A DNA stretch of 64,000 nucleotides from Sphingomonadales bacterium (GTDB taxonomy: Bacteria; Pseudomonadota; Alphaproteobacteria; Sphingomonadales; Sphingomonadaceae): NCBI GenBank assembly GCA_016714795.1, contig JADKCA010000006.1:1-64000 (forward strand), in the 5' to 3' direction. The notes below the pieces were generated by a model. That model did not search any database, was not told where the DNA came from, and saw nothing but the letters and a program-made list of their open reading frames with translations. Positions 50,264-61,668 of the stretch are shown piece by piece. Both the position numbers and the translations under genes were made by a program. Every line of letters starts with the position of its first letter. Position 1 is the stretch's first letter.

Positions 50264-50275
50264 TACTACATGGTA
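50264..50275. promoter_or_regulatory. Candidate TetR operator
   Basis: TACTACATGGTA is a partial palindrome (8 of 12 positions symmetric) between the divergent TetR and NodT genes, next to a TTGACA (50285-50290) that could be the -35 of the efflux operon. The short spacer leaves little other room for a repressor site. Confidence 0.35.
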
Positions 50276-50299
50276 TCATTTTTGTTGACAAGTTCCGAC

Positions 50300-51769
50300 A
50301 TGAAACCCATTCCCCGCAATACAATGCCCGCCCGCCCCCTCCCCTTTTCAGTGCTGATAATCATGCTCGCCCTGTCCGGCTGCGTGTCTTCTGCCGTGGA
50401 TCGGCCTGCTGCCACACCGCGCGCCATTGCGACGCTGGCCAGTGATCAGATTCTGGGCGGCGGTGAAGCGGCGTTCCCGCAGGATCGCTGGTGGACCCGC
50501 TATGGCGATGCCACGCTCGACGGGCTGATGGCAGAGGCCGTGCAATCCGCGCCCGATCTGGCAATCGCCACGGCCCGGCTGCGGGCGGCCGATGCGCTGG
50601 CCATGCAGGCCGGTGCCGCCCGCGCACCCATGGCAGAGGCCGATGCGAATATCGGCTTCAGCAAGCAAAGCTATAATATGGGTATCCCGGCGGCGTTCGT
50701 GCCCAAGGGACTGCTGGATGTCGGCCAGATTTCGCTCGGCCTTGCGTTTGATCCGGACCTGTGGGGGCGGAACAAGGCGGCGTTGACCGCAGCGCGCGGC
50801 GATGCAGCCGCCGCGCGTGTCGATGCAGCACAGGCGCGGTTGATGCTGGAAACTGGCCTGGCGCTGGCCTGGTCTGACCTGTCACAAATCTGGGCGGAAC
50901 ATGACGTGCTGGCCCACAGCGTGGCCCTGCGCACGGATACTCTCAGGCTCAGTCAGCAGCGCAAGGCGGCAGGGCTCGACACCAGTGCCGATACCGAGCT
51001 TGCCGAGGCGCGGCTGGCTTCTGCCCGTGCCGATCTGGCCGCGCTTGATGAAGCATTGGCGCTGAGCCGCAACCGCATTGCCGCCTTGATCGGTGCCGGG
51101 CCTGATCGCGGAACGGCGCTTCCCCGCCCAGCCCTGACATGGTCGGCAGACGCGGCCCTTCCCGCCCATCTTGCGGCGGGCCTTCTGGGACGCAGGCCGG
51201 ACGTTGTTGCCGCCCGGCTCCGCACCGAAGCCATGGCCCAGCGCGTGAAGGTGGCCAAGGCCGACTTTTACCCAAACATCAGCCTGTCTGCGATGGTGGG
51301 GCTGCAATCACTTTCCGTGTCCAACCTGCTCAAATCGGATTCGAGCATCGCCCAATTCGGCCCCGCGCTGAGCCTGCCGCTGTTTGATGGTGGCCTGCGC
51401 CACGGACGGCTCGATCAGGCATGGGCCGGGTATGACGAAGCCGTCGCCCGTTATGATGGCACCCTCATCACCGCCTTGCGCGACGCCGCCGACGCCGTTG
51501 CATCCCGCCAGTGGCTGATCCCGCGCCTGGCTCAAGCGCGCGAGGCATCCCAAAGCGCTGGCGAAGCGGCGCGCTTGTCGCGCTTGCGATTCAACGCCGG
51601 GCTGGACAACCGCTTGCAACTGCTCGCCTCGGAAGATGCCGCACTTTCCAGCAAGCGGCTGGTGGCCGTGCTGGAGGCGCGTGCCATCCAGTTGGATATC
51701 ATGCTCATTCGTGCGCTTGGCGGCGGGTTCGAAGCCCCCCGCCCCCCTGAAGGAACGCCTGCCCCATGA
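50300..51769 (+). CDS. Outer-membrane efflux lipoprotein (NodT/OprM-type)
   Basis: An outer-membrane channel subunit from ATG 50300 (alternatives at 50270 and 50324), about 489 residues. A lipobox (LALSGC) with the lipidated cysteine at residue 28 follows a hydrophobic leader. Then the OEP repeats (SAPDLAIATARLRAADALAMQAGAARAPMAEADANIGF; LGRRPDVVAARLRTEAMAQRVKVAKADFYPNISLSA) form the trimeric channel's coiled coils and strands. It pairs with the EmrA/EmrB genes downstream to complete a tripartite exporter. Confidence 0.87.
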   Translation: MKPIPRNTMPARPLPFSVLIIMLALSGCVSSAVDRPAATPRAIATLASDQILGGGEAAFPQDRWWTRYGDATLDGLMAEAVQSAPDLAIATARLRAADALAMQAGAARAPMAEADANIGFSKQSYNMGIPAAFVPKGLLDVGQISLGLAFDPDLWGRNKAALTAARGDAAAARVDAAQARLMLETGLALAWSDLSQIWAEHDVLAHSVALRTDTLRLSQQRKAAGLDTSADTELAEARLASARADLAALDEALALSRNRIAALIGAGPDRGTALPRPALTWSADAALPAHLAAGLLGRRPDVVAARLRTEAMAQRVKVAKADFYPNISLSAMVGLQSLSVSNLLKSDSSIAQFGPALSLPLFDGGLRHGRLDQAWAGYDEAVARYDGTLITALRDAADAVASRQWLIPRLAQAREASQSAGEAARLSRLRFNAGLDNRLQLLASEDAALSSKRLVAVLEARAIQLDIMLIRALGGGFEAPRPPEGTPAP

Positions 51770-52896
51770 CCGAGCCCGCCTTTGCCAGTGCCGACGCCGT
51801 GGCGCCGGAGGACAAGCGCAAGAAGCTGCTTCATCTGTTGGGGCTGGTGGTGATCATTGCCGCGCTGGGCTGGGGCGTGTGGTACTGGCTGACCCAGTCT
51901 GGCCGTATCCATACCGACAATGCCTATGTGGGCGCGGATACCGCAGTTGTAACGCCGCTCATCTCTGGCCCGGTGAAGGAAGTGCGCGTGGGCGGCACGC
52001 AAACCGTGGCCAAGGGCGATGTGCTGGTGGTGCTTGATGATGCCGATGCGCAAGTGGACCTCGCCAATGCCGAAGCCATGTTGCGTCAGGCGGAACAGCG
52101 TTTTCGCCAGACGCTCGCCACCGGCACTGCCTTCCGCGCCCGGTTGACGGCGCGCGGGGCCGATACAGCGCAAGCCGAAGCGCACCTTGCGGCGGCCCGT
52201 GCAGATGCGGAAAAGGCCCGCGCGGCGCTCGCCCGACGGGAATCGCTCGCGCCATCCGGGGCTGTGAGTCAGGAAGAACTCGCCACCGCCCGAGCGGCTT
52301 ATGCCCAAACCCGCGCGGTCGAAGAACAAGCCCGTGCCGCCATCGCCACTGCACAGGCCACCCGTGCCTCCGCCGTGGGCGAACTCGCTTCCAATGAGGC
52401 GCTGACGCAGGGCGTTTCAATCGAGACCGCACCCGATGTCGCCGCTGCTCGCGCGCGGCTGGCGCAGGCGCGGCTCAATCTGGACCGCACCGTCATCCGC
52501 GCGCCGATCAGCGGCGTGGTGACGCAGCGGCAGGTACAGGTGGGCCAGCGCATACAGGCTGGGGCTCCAATCATGACGCTCGTGCCGCTCGATGCCGTTT
52601 TCGTGGATGCCAATTTCAAAGAAAGCCAGTTGCGGGACGTGAAACCCGGCCAGAAGGTAGAGCTGACTGCCGATTTCTACGGCAGTGATGTGACCTTCCA
52701 CGGCACGGTGAAGGGCTTTGCGGGCGGCACAGGCGCGGCCTTTTCTCTCATCCCTGCGCAGAACGCCACGGGCAATTGGGTGAAGGTGGTGCAGCGCCTG
52801 CCAGTGCGCATCACACTGGATCGCCGCGAGCTCGCTGAACACCCGCTGCGGGTCGGCCTGACGATGACGGCCACGGTCGACACGCGCAACAAATGA
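51766..52896 (+). CDS. emrA: EmrA-type membrane fusion protein
   Basis: A 376-residue adaptor with one membrane anchor (LLHLLGLVVIIAALGWGVWYWL), the lipoyl half at ~50-80 (DNAYVGADTAVVTPLISGPVKEV), a long coiled-coil hairpin, the second lipoyl half (RTVIRAPISGVVTQRQVQVGQRIQAGAPI) and the beta-barrel. The DNAYV motif is typical of the EmrA branch. Its ATG overlaps the NodT stop (51766-51769) and its stop overlaps emrB, so the three genes are coupled. Confidence 0.9.
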   Translation: MTEPAFASADAVAPEDKRKKLLHLLGLVVIIAALGWGVWYWLTQSGRIHTDNAYVGADTAVVTPLISGPVKEVRVGGTQTVAKGDVLVVLDDADAQVDLANAEAMLRQAEQRFRQTLATGTAFRARLTARGADTAQAEAHLAAARADAEKARAALARRESLAPSGAVSQEELATARAAYAQTRAVEEQARAAIATAQATRASAVGELASNEALTQGVSIETAPDVAAARARLAQARLNLDRTVIRAPISGVVTQRQVQVGQRIQAGAPIMTLVPLDAVFVDANFKESQLRDVKPGQKVELTADFYGSDVTFHGTVKGFAGGTGAAFSLIPAQNATGNWVKVVQRLPVRITLDRRELAEHPLRVGLTMTATVDTRNK

Positions 52897-54425
52897 CCGA
52901 CACGGCGCAAGCCCCGCTGACCGGATTCCGTCTGGCGCTGGCGGCCATCGCGCTGGCGCTCGCCAATTTTGTCGTCATCCTTGATACGACCATCACCAAC
53001 GTTTCGGTTCCGCACATAGCGGGTGGCCTCGCCATTTCTCCTTCCCAGGGGACGTGGACCATCACCTCTTATGCCATTGCAGAAGCGATTACTGTGCCGC
53101 TAACCGGCTGGCTGATCGGGCGCGTGGGGGCCTATCGACTGCTGCTCATATCGCTGATCGGATTTGCGCTTTTCTCCTTCCTGTGCGGCATTGCGCGCAG
53201 CATCGAACTGCTCGTCGCGTTGCGCATCATGCAGGGGCTGTGCGGTGGTCCGCTGATGCCGTTGACACAGACCTTCCTGATGCGAATCTTCCCACCGGCG
53301 AAGATGGCCGGAGCCATGGCCTTATGGGGTGTCACCACCATTTCCGCGCCGATTATCGGCCCCGTTCTGGGCGGTTATATTTCCGACAATTGGACTTGGC
53401 CCTGGATCTTCTTCATCAACCTGCCGATCATCGGATTGATCGTGTTTCTGGTAATGGATCTTGTCGCCCGCTACGAAACAGAAACCCGGCAGGAGCGAAT
53501 TGACGGAATCGGACTGGTCCTGCTCATCCTGACCATTGCGTGCTTTCAACTGATGCTTGATCTGGGCCGCGAGCATGACTGGTTTGAATCACCGATGATC
53601 ACCAGCTTTGCGGTCATTTCTGCGATCAGTTTCGTCGCGTTCGTCATCTGGGAATGGTATGATCCGCACCCGGTCGTAGACCTGCACGTCTTCAGGCATC
53701 GCAGCTTTTCTATCGGCATTATCGGCATCGCGCTGGGCTTTGGCGGGATGTTCACCTCAATTGTCATGATCCCGCTCTGGTTGCAGAATGTGGTCGGATA
53801 CACCTCCAGCGAGGCCGGACATTCAGTCGCGCTGGTGGGCGTTTTCGCAGTGGTCATGTCGCCCTTGCTTGGCAAGATTCTGAACAAGGGAGACATCCGC
53901 CTGCCCATTTTCATCGGCATGTTATGGATTGCCGCCATGTCCGTCCTGCGGATGCGCTGGACGGCGGACGCAGATTTCTGGACCTATGCGCTTCCCCAAC
54001 TGCTTCAGGGCTTTGGTATGCCCTTCTTCTTCATGGGGCTGATGTCGCTGGCCATGTCTACCGTGCCACCTGATCAGACCGCATCTGCCGCCGGGCTGTT
54101 GAGCTTCATGCGCACCGTCAGCGGCGCGGTCGGCACGGCGATTGCCACCGCCTATTGGGACAGCAACACCCGCGTGAGCCGCAGCGAGCTCTCCCAGCAT
54201 CTGAATGGTGCACAGGCCGTGGTGGAGCAGATGAAGGCCACAGGCATGCAAACGGAGCAGGCGCGCGGCGTGCTGGAACGGATGGTCGATGCGCAGGCCG
54301 CGACCATCGCAGTCAACCACGTCTTCACCATGGCCGCCATCGTCCTCACCTTTGCGGCGTGCATCGTCTGGCTGGTCCCAAAACCGCGGGACGGCACCTT
54401 CATGATGGGTGGCGAAGGCCATTGA
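52893..54425 (+). CDS. emrB: EmrB-type DHA2 major facilitator drug exporter
   Basis: A 510-residue, 14-helix major facilitator of the DHA2 family. Motif D1 (LDTTITNVSVPHIAGGL), motif A-like (GWLIGRVGAYRLL) and motif C (GVTTISAPIIGPVLGGYISDNWTWPWIFFINLP) are visible. It works as proton antiporter with EmrA and an outer-membrane channel to move drugs straight out of the cell. Its ATG overlaps the emrA stop by 4 bases. Confidence 0.92.
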   Translation: MTDTAQAPLTGFRLALAAIALALANFVVILDTTITNVSVPHIAGGLAISPSQGTWTITSYAIAEAITVPLTGWLIGRVGAYRLLLISLIGFALFSFLCGIARSIELLVALRIMQGLCGGPLMPLTQTFLMRIFPPAKMAGAMALWGVTTISAPIIGPVLGGYISDNWTWPWIFFINLPIIGLIVFLVMDLVARYETETRQERIDGIGLVLLILTIACFQLMLDLGREHDWFESPMITSFAVISAISFVAFVIWEWYDPHPVVDLHVFRHRSFSIGIIGIALGFGGMFTSIVMIPLWLQNVVGYTSSEAGHSVALVGVFAVVMSPLLGKILNKGDIRLPIFIGMLWIAAMSVLRMRWTADADFWTYALPQLLQGFGMPFFFMGLMSLAMSTVPPDQTASAAGLLSFMRTVSGAVGTAIATAYWDSNTRVSRSELSQHLNGAQAVVEQMKATGMQTEQARGVLERMVDAQAATIAVNHVFTMAAIVLTFAACIVWLVPKPRDGTFMMGGEGH

Positions 54426-54586
54426 CGGGAGAGGCACGGCGACAAGTGCGCGCGATCACGTGCTCCCCCTTGACTCTGCCCCCCATCGCGTTACCGGCTC
54501 GCGTTTGAATTCCGCTTGAAAACCGGCGCGTTCGCGGCCCTTTGTGCCGCCTTCCCCAGCGCGCCCAAAACTGTGAAGGGACACAC

Positions 54587-57261
<2,675 letters not shown>

Positions 57262-57262
<1 letters not shown>

Positions 57263-57744
57263 TGCGGCGGGGGTTGATCGCAGCGGGAGCGGCATTGCTG
57301 CTCCCGGTGGCGGCGCTGGCGGCCTCTGCCGCCGCGTCGGTCACGCTGGATGGCAACCGTCTGGTTGTGCCGCAACCGCCGCAATTCCGCCCCGGCACAT
57401 CCATCCTTCAGCGGGGCAGCGATGGAACTTTGGCCCGCGTGGCCACATGGTTGTCTGGAAAAGCCTTCATCTCCGTGCTGCGGATCGAAGGCCACACCCT
57501 GCCCGGCCCCAAGGCTCAGGGCTTGAGCGAAACCCGCGCCATGGCAGTCGCCGCACGATTGGTGGCGATGGGTGTGGATTGCAGGCGGCTGATCGTGGTC
57601 GGCTTTGGCGATACCAAGCCGGTTGCCGCACCCGGCAGCCTCTCCAACGAACGCATCGAGTTCGTCAACGCCGCCCTGCGCGGGCGCGCGATTGGCGGGA
57701 TGCCACTTGATGGTGATGCCTGCGCTGTGCGCCCGGCGCGCTAA
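57262..57744 (+). CDS. Small exported OmpA-like protein
   Basis: A 160-residue protein with a signal peptide (LIAAGAALLLPVAALAASAAA). The C-terminal ~110 residues follow the OmpA/MotB pattern: LRIEGHTLPGPKAQGLSETRAMAVAARLVAMGVDCRRLIVVGFGDTKPVA, with the SNERIEF segment that contacts peptidoglycan in the family. The usual GHTD motif is altered to GHTL, which may weaken diaminopimelate binding. Its ATG overlaps the acnA TGA (57260-57262) without a clear ribosome site. Confidence 0.75.
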
Positions 57745-57747
57745 GGC

Positions 57748-59181
57748 CTATCGCTTCCACTCCAGCTTGCGCACTGGCCGGGTGAGGTTTTCGGGCTTCA
57801 TGATCTCGTCCAGCTGGTCCTGACTCAACAGCCCGCGCGCCAGCACGATGTCATAGACGTCGGCGCCGCTCGCCAGCGCCTCAGCCGCGACATCGGTCGC
57901 CTCCTCATAGCCGATATAGGGGTTGAGCGCTGTCACGATACTGATTGAGCGCTTCACCTGCCCTTGCAGGAAATCGGCATTGGCGGTGATGCCGGTGACA
58001 CAATGGTCCGTCAGCGTCGCCATGCCGTGCTGAAGGTGGACGATGGATTTAAACAGCGAATAGGCAATGATCGGCTCGAACGCGTTGAGCTGGAGCTGGC
58101 CCGCTTCTGCCGCCATGGTGATGGTCATATCATTGCCGATCACTTCGAACGCGATCTGGTTCACCACTTCGGGAATGACGGGATTGACCTTGCCCGGCAT
58201 GATCGAGCTGCCCGCCTGACGCGGCGGCAGGTTGATCTCATTCAGCCCCGCGCGCGGCCCGGATGAAAGCAACCGCAAATCATTGCACACTTTGGACAGC
58301 TTGACTGCCACCCGCTTGAGCACGCCGGAAAGCTGGACGAATGCACCGCAATCCTGCGTGGATTCCACCAGATTCGGGGCGGTCAACAGATCTATTCCCG
58401 TTATGGCAGACAGATGCGCCCGCACTTTGGGCGTATAATCCGGATGGGTGGTGATGCCCGTGCCGATGGCCGTCGCCCCCAGATTAATCTCGCGCATCAT
58501 GTCTACCGCATGGCGGACGACGTCGATGTCTTCGCCCAGCATCACGGCATAAGTGCTGAATTCCTGCCCCAACGTCATCGGCACCGCATCCTGCAACTGG
58601 GTGCGCCCGATCTTGAGAATGTCCGCAAATTCATCCGCCTTGGCCTCGAAGGCGGCGCGCAGCCGCTCCATTTCGGCCATCAGCCCCTGCGCATAATGCC
58701 AGGTCGCGATCTTGATGGCGGTGGGATAGACGTCGTTGGTGGATTGGCTGAGGTTGACATGCTCATTGGGGTGCAACCGCGCATAATCACCCTTGGCATG
58801 GCCGAGCAGTTCCAGCGCGCGATTGGCGATCACCTCATTGGCGTTCATGTTGGTGGAGGTGCCTGCCCCGCCCTGTATGGCATCCACCACAAACTGCTCA
58901 TGCAGCGCGCCAGCCATCACCTCGTCGCACGCAGCGCAGATGACATCCGACATCCCGGCATCAATCAGCCCGAGCTCGGTGTTGGTCACAGCCGCCGCCT
59001 TCTTGATGGCGGCGAGCGCTTCGATCAGCCGGGTAAAGGCTGCAATCGGAACATGGGTGATGCCAAAATTCTCGGTCGCCCGCAGCGTGTGAACGCCCCA
59101 ATAAGCGTCTGCGGGAACATCGCGCCAGCCGAGCAGGTCATGCTCTGCGCGAACGTCTTGAATGGTCTGTGCCATGAACAC
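57748..59181 (-). CDS. aspA: Aspartate ammonia-lyase
   Basis: A 477-residue fumarase/aspartase-superfamily enzyme that converts aspartate to fumarate and ammonia. It shows GGAGTSTNMNANEVIANRALE, the SQSTNDVYPTAIKIA segment and the active-site loop GSSIMPGKVNP at residues 324-334. The shape (NMNANEVIANRALE rather than the fumarase form) favours aspartase, though fumarase activity cannot be excluded. The AT-rich 85-base upstream gap has a 14-base palindrome that could be an operator. Confidence 0.88.
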   Translation of the reverse strand: MFMAQTIQDVRAEHDLLGWRDVPADAYWGVHTLRATENFGITHVPIAAFTRLIEALAAIKKAAAVTNTELGLIDAGMSDVICAACDEVMAGALHEQFVVDAIQGGAGTSTNMNANEVIANRALELLGHAKGDYARLHPNEHVNLSQSTNDVYPTAIKIATWHYAQGLMAEMERLRAAFEAKADEFADILKIGRTQLQDAVPMTLGQEFSTYAVMLGEDIDVVRHAVDMMREINLGATAIGTGITTHPDYTPKVRAHLSAITGIDLLTAPNLVESTQDCGAFVQLSGVLKRVAVKLSKVCNDLRLLSSGPRAGLNEINLPPRQAGSSIMPGKVNPVIPEVVNQIAFEVIGNDMTITMAAEAGQLQLNAFEPIIAYSLFKSIVHLQHGMATLTDHCVTGITANADFLQGQVKRSISIVTALNPYIGYEEATDVAAEALASGADVYDIVLARGLLSQDQLDEIMKPENLTRPVRKLEWKR

Positions 59182-59246
59182 TGGCTCCTCTCTCGCTTGT
59201 TGAGAGCAGGCTAGCCATCATTCAAATATGTCGCAATATTGTATTT

Positions 59247-59260
59247 TTATTGCGCAATAA
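59247..59260. promoter_or_regulatory. Candidate operator upstream of aspA
   Basis: TTATTGCGCAATAA is a perfect 14-base palindrome, 66-79 bases upstream of aspA in an AT-rich patch. A helix-turn-helix regulator could bind it. It closely resembles the TTATTGGCAATAA palindrome upstream of the psp promoter. Confidence 0.45.
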
Positions 59261-59266
59261 CATTGC

Positions 59267-59878
59267 TCAAAAGACGCCCGGCACCAACCGATACCGCACT
59301 TGCGCCTGGTAGGTGCGATAACTTTCATCCTCGCCCAGCAAGCGCTCTTCAGCCAGAAGGCGGAAGATCTGCGCGAACCATGCCACCGCATAGATGACCA
59401 GATTCCAAAGCGACGGCATAAGAATGAGAATGCCGATATGGGTCAGCAGATACCCGAAATACATAGGATGGCGCATCAACCGGTACGGCCCGCTGATCTT
59501 CACGCCGCGATTGGCGGGCGCGATGCCGAAACTGCGGCGCAGCACCAGCTTGGCAGTGGCCTGCCACATATTGCCGACCAGGACGAGACCAACACCCAAC
59601 GTCGCCAGACCTGCCAGAGGAACGTCTTCCGGATTGATCAGCAACGGCCCTGCGGTGGCAACGCTCGCCAACAGCCAGTCACGCGGGTTGATCGAAATCG
59701 CATCGGTCGGGCGGCGGATCAGGACGAAAAGCGCAACAGCCGATTCGGAAAGCACCAGCAACGGCGCAAACGGGTTTTCGGAATGAAAGGCGCGCCACGT
59801 CATGAATGCCCAAAGCACAACAATGACGACCTGTTCCATGCGGTCCAGAGTGGCAGGCTTGAACAAGGGCTTCGTCAT
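59267..59878 (-). CDS. Isoprenylcysteine carboxyl methyltransferase-like membrane protein
   Basis: A 203-residue membrane protein with about five hydrophobic helices. The C-terminal end GPYRLMRHPMYFGYLLTHIG followed by EERLLGEDESYRTYQAQVRYRLVPGVF is the ICMT/PEMT SAM-binding signature (RHPxY and the EE/Y...Y residues). Bacterial members methylate lipids or small membrane substrates; the real substrate is unknown. Confidence 0.82.
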   Translation of the reverse strand: MTKPLFKPATLDRMEQVVIVVLWAFMTWRAFHSENPFAPLLVLSESAVALFVLIRRPTDAISINPRDWLLASVATAGPLLINPEDVPLAGLATLGVGLVLVGNMWQATAKLVLRRSFGIAPANRGVKISGPYRLMRHPMYFGYLLTHIGILILMPSLWNLVIYAVAWFAQIFRLLAEERLLGEDESYRTYQAQVRYRLVPGVF

Positions 59879-59943
59879 GACGGCTCCGCAAACGGTAAGT
59901 TGAGTCTGTTCTGGCGAACTATCGTTAACAATCGGCTAATTTC

Positions 59944-61359
59944 TCAGGCGACGTCGCTGATCCCCAGATCGGCAAGCTTGCGATACAAGGTGGAGCGACC
60001 AATCCCGAGACGGCGCGCCACCTCCGTCATCCGTCCGCGATAGTGACCGATGGCGAGGCGGATCACGTCCGCTTCAATGTCGATAAGAGCGCGCAGATTG
60101 CCGTCGGGTGTGTAAAGCGTGACCCCGGCCTCCGTCTGGCGAGGCTGCGGCGTGGCGCGCGGACGAGACTGGCGGACAATCTCCGGAAAATCGTCAGCCG
60201 TCAGGGCATCGCCATCACACAGCGCGGCTGCCCGGAACAGCGCATTGTGCAATTGTCGCACATTGCTGGGCCAGTGATAAGCAGACAGGATGGACAGCGC
60301 ATCATCGGTGATCCCCAATGCGCGCATACCGGGCTGGCTGCCGATGCGGGTGAGCAGATGCCGTGCGAGCGCCGGCAGATCGGCCACGCGCTCGCGCAGC
60401 GGTGGCAGCGCGACGTTGACGGTGGCGAGCTTGAAATACAGGTCTTCGCGGAACCGCCCCAGTTCCATCTCCTCGCGCAGGGTGGCATTGGCGGTGGCAA
60501 TCACCCGAACATCCACGCCAAACACTGTTCGCCCACCCAATGGCGCATAATCACCTGTCTCGATCGTTTCGAGCAGCTTGAGCTGGACATCGAACGGGAT
60601 GAGCTCGACCGAATCAATGAACAACGTTCCGCCTTCGGCACGGGCAAAGGCCCCCGCCTGGCGCGAAAAGGCCCCGGCGAAGGCCCCGGCCTCATGGCCG
60701 AACAGTTCGGACGCGATCTGGTTGGCAGGCAGCGAGGCGCAGTCGATCTGGACAAAGGGCTTTTTCTCGCGCGCAGACGAGGCGTGGATCGCCTCAGCCA
60801 CCAATTGCTTGCCCACGCCGCCTTCGCCTTCGATCAACACCGGCACGCGCGAGCGCGCCGCCTTGGCTGCAATGGCAAGCGCGGCGCGGAATTTGGGATC
60901 GGACCCGGCAATTTCGCCGAAGCTCAGCGGCGCGGAGAGCTTCTCCGTCAGTGGACGCAATTCGCCAATCGCCGCTGTGACGCCAACCGCGCCATCGAGA
61001 GCGGCCATCAGGCGGACCGGTGCAATCGGCTTGACCAGAAAATCGGCCGCCCCGGCGCGCATCGCGGCAACTGCAACATCAACCGAGCCGAATGCCGTCA
61101 GGATCATCACCGGCAGCGCAGGGCGACGGGCCTGGATTTCAGCGAGCAGATCGCCCACTTCGCTCCCGGGAGCGGCCTGATCGATCAGCACCGCATCCAG
61201 CATCATGCCGTCGCGCGTGCCAAGCGTAGCCAGCGCGGACTCCGCATCCTCCGCGATGATCGTGCGCCAGCCACCGCGTGCGGCCAGCACCGTCACCAGC
61301 CGCTGCTGGGCGGGTTCGCCATCCACCAGCATGAGAAGTTTCTGCCCACTCGGCGTCAT
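59944..61359 (-). CDS. NtrC-like response regulator with degenerate sigma-54 AAA+ motifs
   Basis: A 471-residue regulator. The receiver domain keeps the phospho-acceptor D60 (LIDQ), T88 and K110 (LVKPI). The AAA+ domain deviates from active sigma-54 activators: Walker A is GEGGVGK (178-184), the sigma-54 loop reads GAFAGA (225-230) with the key threonine replaced by alanine, and Walker B is GGTLFIDS (243-250) with the catalytic glutamate replaced by serine. A Fis-type helix-turn-helix (MTEVARRLGIGRSTLYRKLADLGI) ends it. It might act without sigma-54, as a DNA-binding repressor or sigma-70 regulator. No partner kinase is adjacent. Confidence 0.85.
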   Translation of the reverse strand: MTPSGQKLLMLVDGEPAQQRLVTVLAARGGWRTIIAEDAESALATLGTRDGMMLDAVLIDQAAPGSEVGDLLAEIQARRPALPVMILTAFGSVDVAVAAMRAGAADFLVKPIAPVRLMAALDGAVGVTAAIGELRPLTEKLSAPLSFGEIAGSDPKFRAALAIAAKAARSRVPVLIEGEGGVGKQLVAEAIHASSAREKKPFVQIDCASLPANQIASELFGHEAGAFAGAFSRQAGAFARAEGGTLFIDSVELIPFDVQLKLLETIETGDYAPLGGRTVFGVDVRVIATANATLREEMELGRFREDLYFKLATVNVALPPLRERVADLPALARHLLTRIGSQPGMRALGITDDALSILSAYHWPSNVRQLHNALFRAAALCDGDALTADDFPEIVRQSRPRATPQPRQTEAGVTLYTPDGNLRALIDIEADVIRLAIGHYRGRMTEVARRLGIGRSTLYRKLADLGISDVA

Positions 61360-61533
61360 GCGTTGCAAAATCCCTTGAATCTGTCCCGGAACGGAACGGA
61401 ATCTGCCACGCAAACGTAAAGGTCGGTTTAACGAGCCAAAGTCATTGAAACCGGGCCGGGGGGCTTGAGGGGGCGGGTGCGCCCCGCTATGACCTCGGGA
61501 CTATCATGAATTCCATCCAAAATGAGGGGCGAA

Positions 61534-61659
61534 ATGGCTGATTCTCAAGACATGAAGGCGCATAACGAAACCTATGTGGGCGTGATGAATTTTCTGAAGG
61601 TCGGCACCATTGCGACGATATTGGTCACCGCGCTCGTCGTCCTGATCATCGCGACCTAG
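61534..61659 (+). CDS. aa3-type cytochrome c oxidase subunit IV
   Basis: A 41-residue protein, MADSQDMKAHNETYVGVMNF then LKVGTIATILVTALVVLIIAT: a short polar N-terminus with a HNETY-like motif and one transmembrane helix, matching the bacterial aa3-type oxidase subunit IV family. AGGGG (61525-61529) precedes the ATG. Its position right before pntAA is common in sphingomonads. The main oxidase genes are outside the window. Confidence 0.85.
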   Translation: MADSQDMKAHNETYVGVMNFLKVGTIATILVTALVVLIIAT

Positions 61660-61668
61660 TCCGCACCT

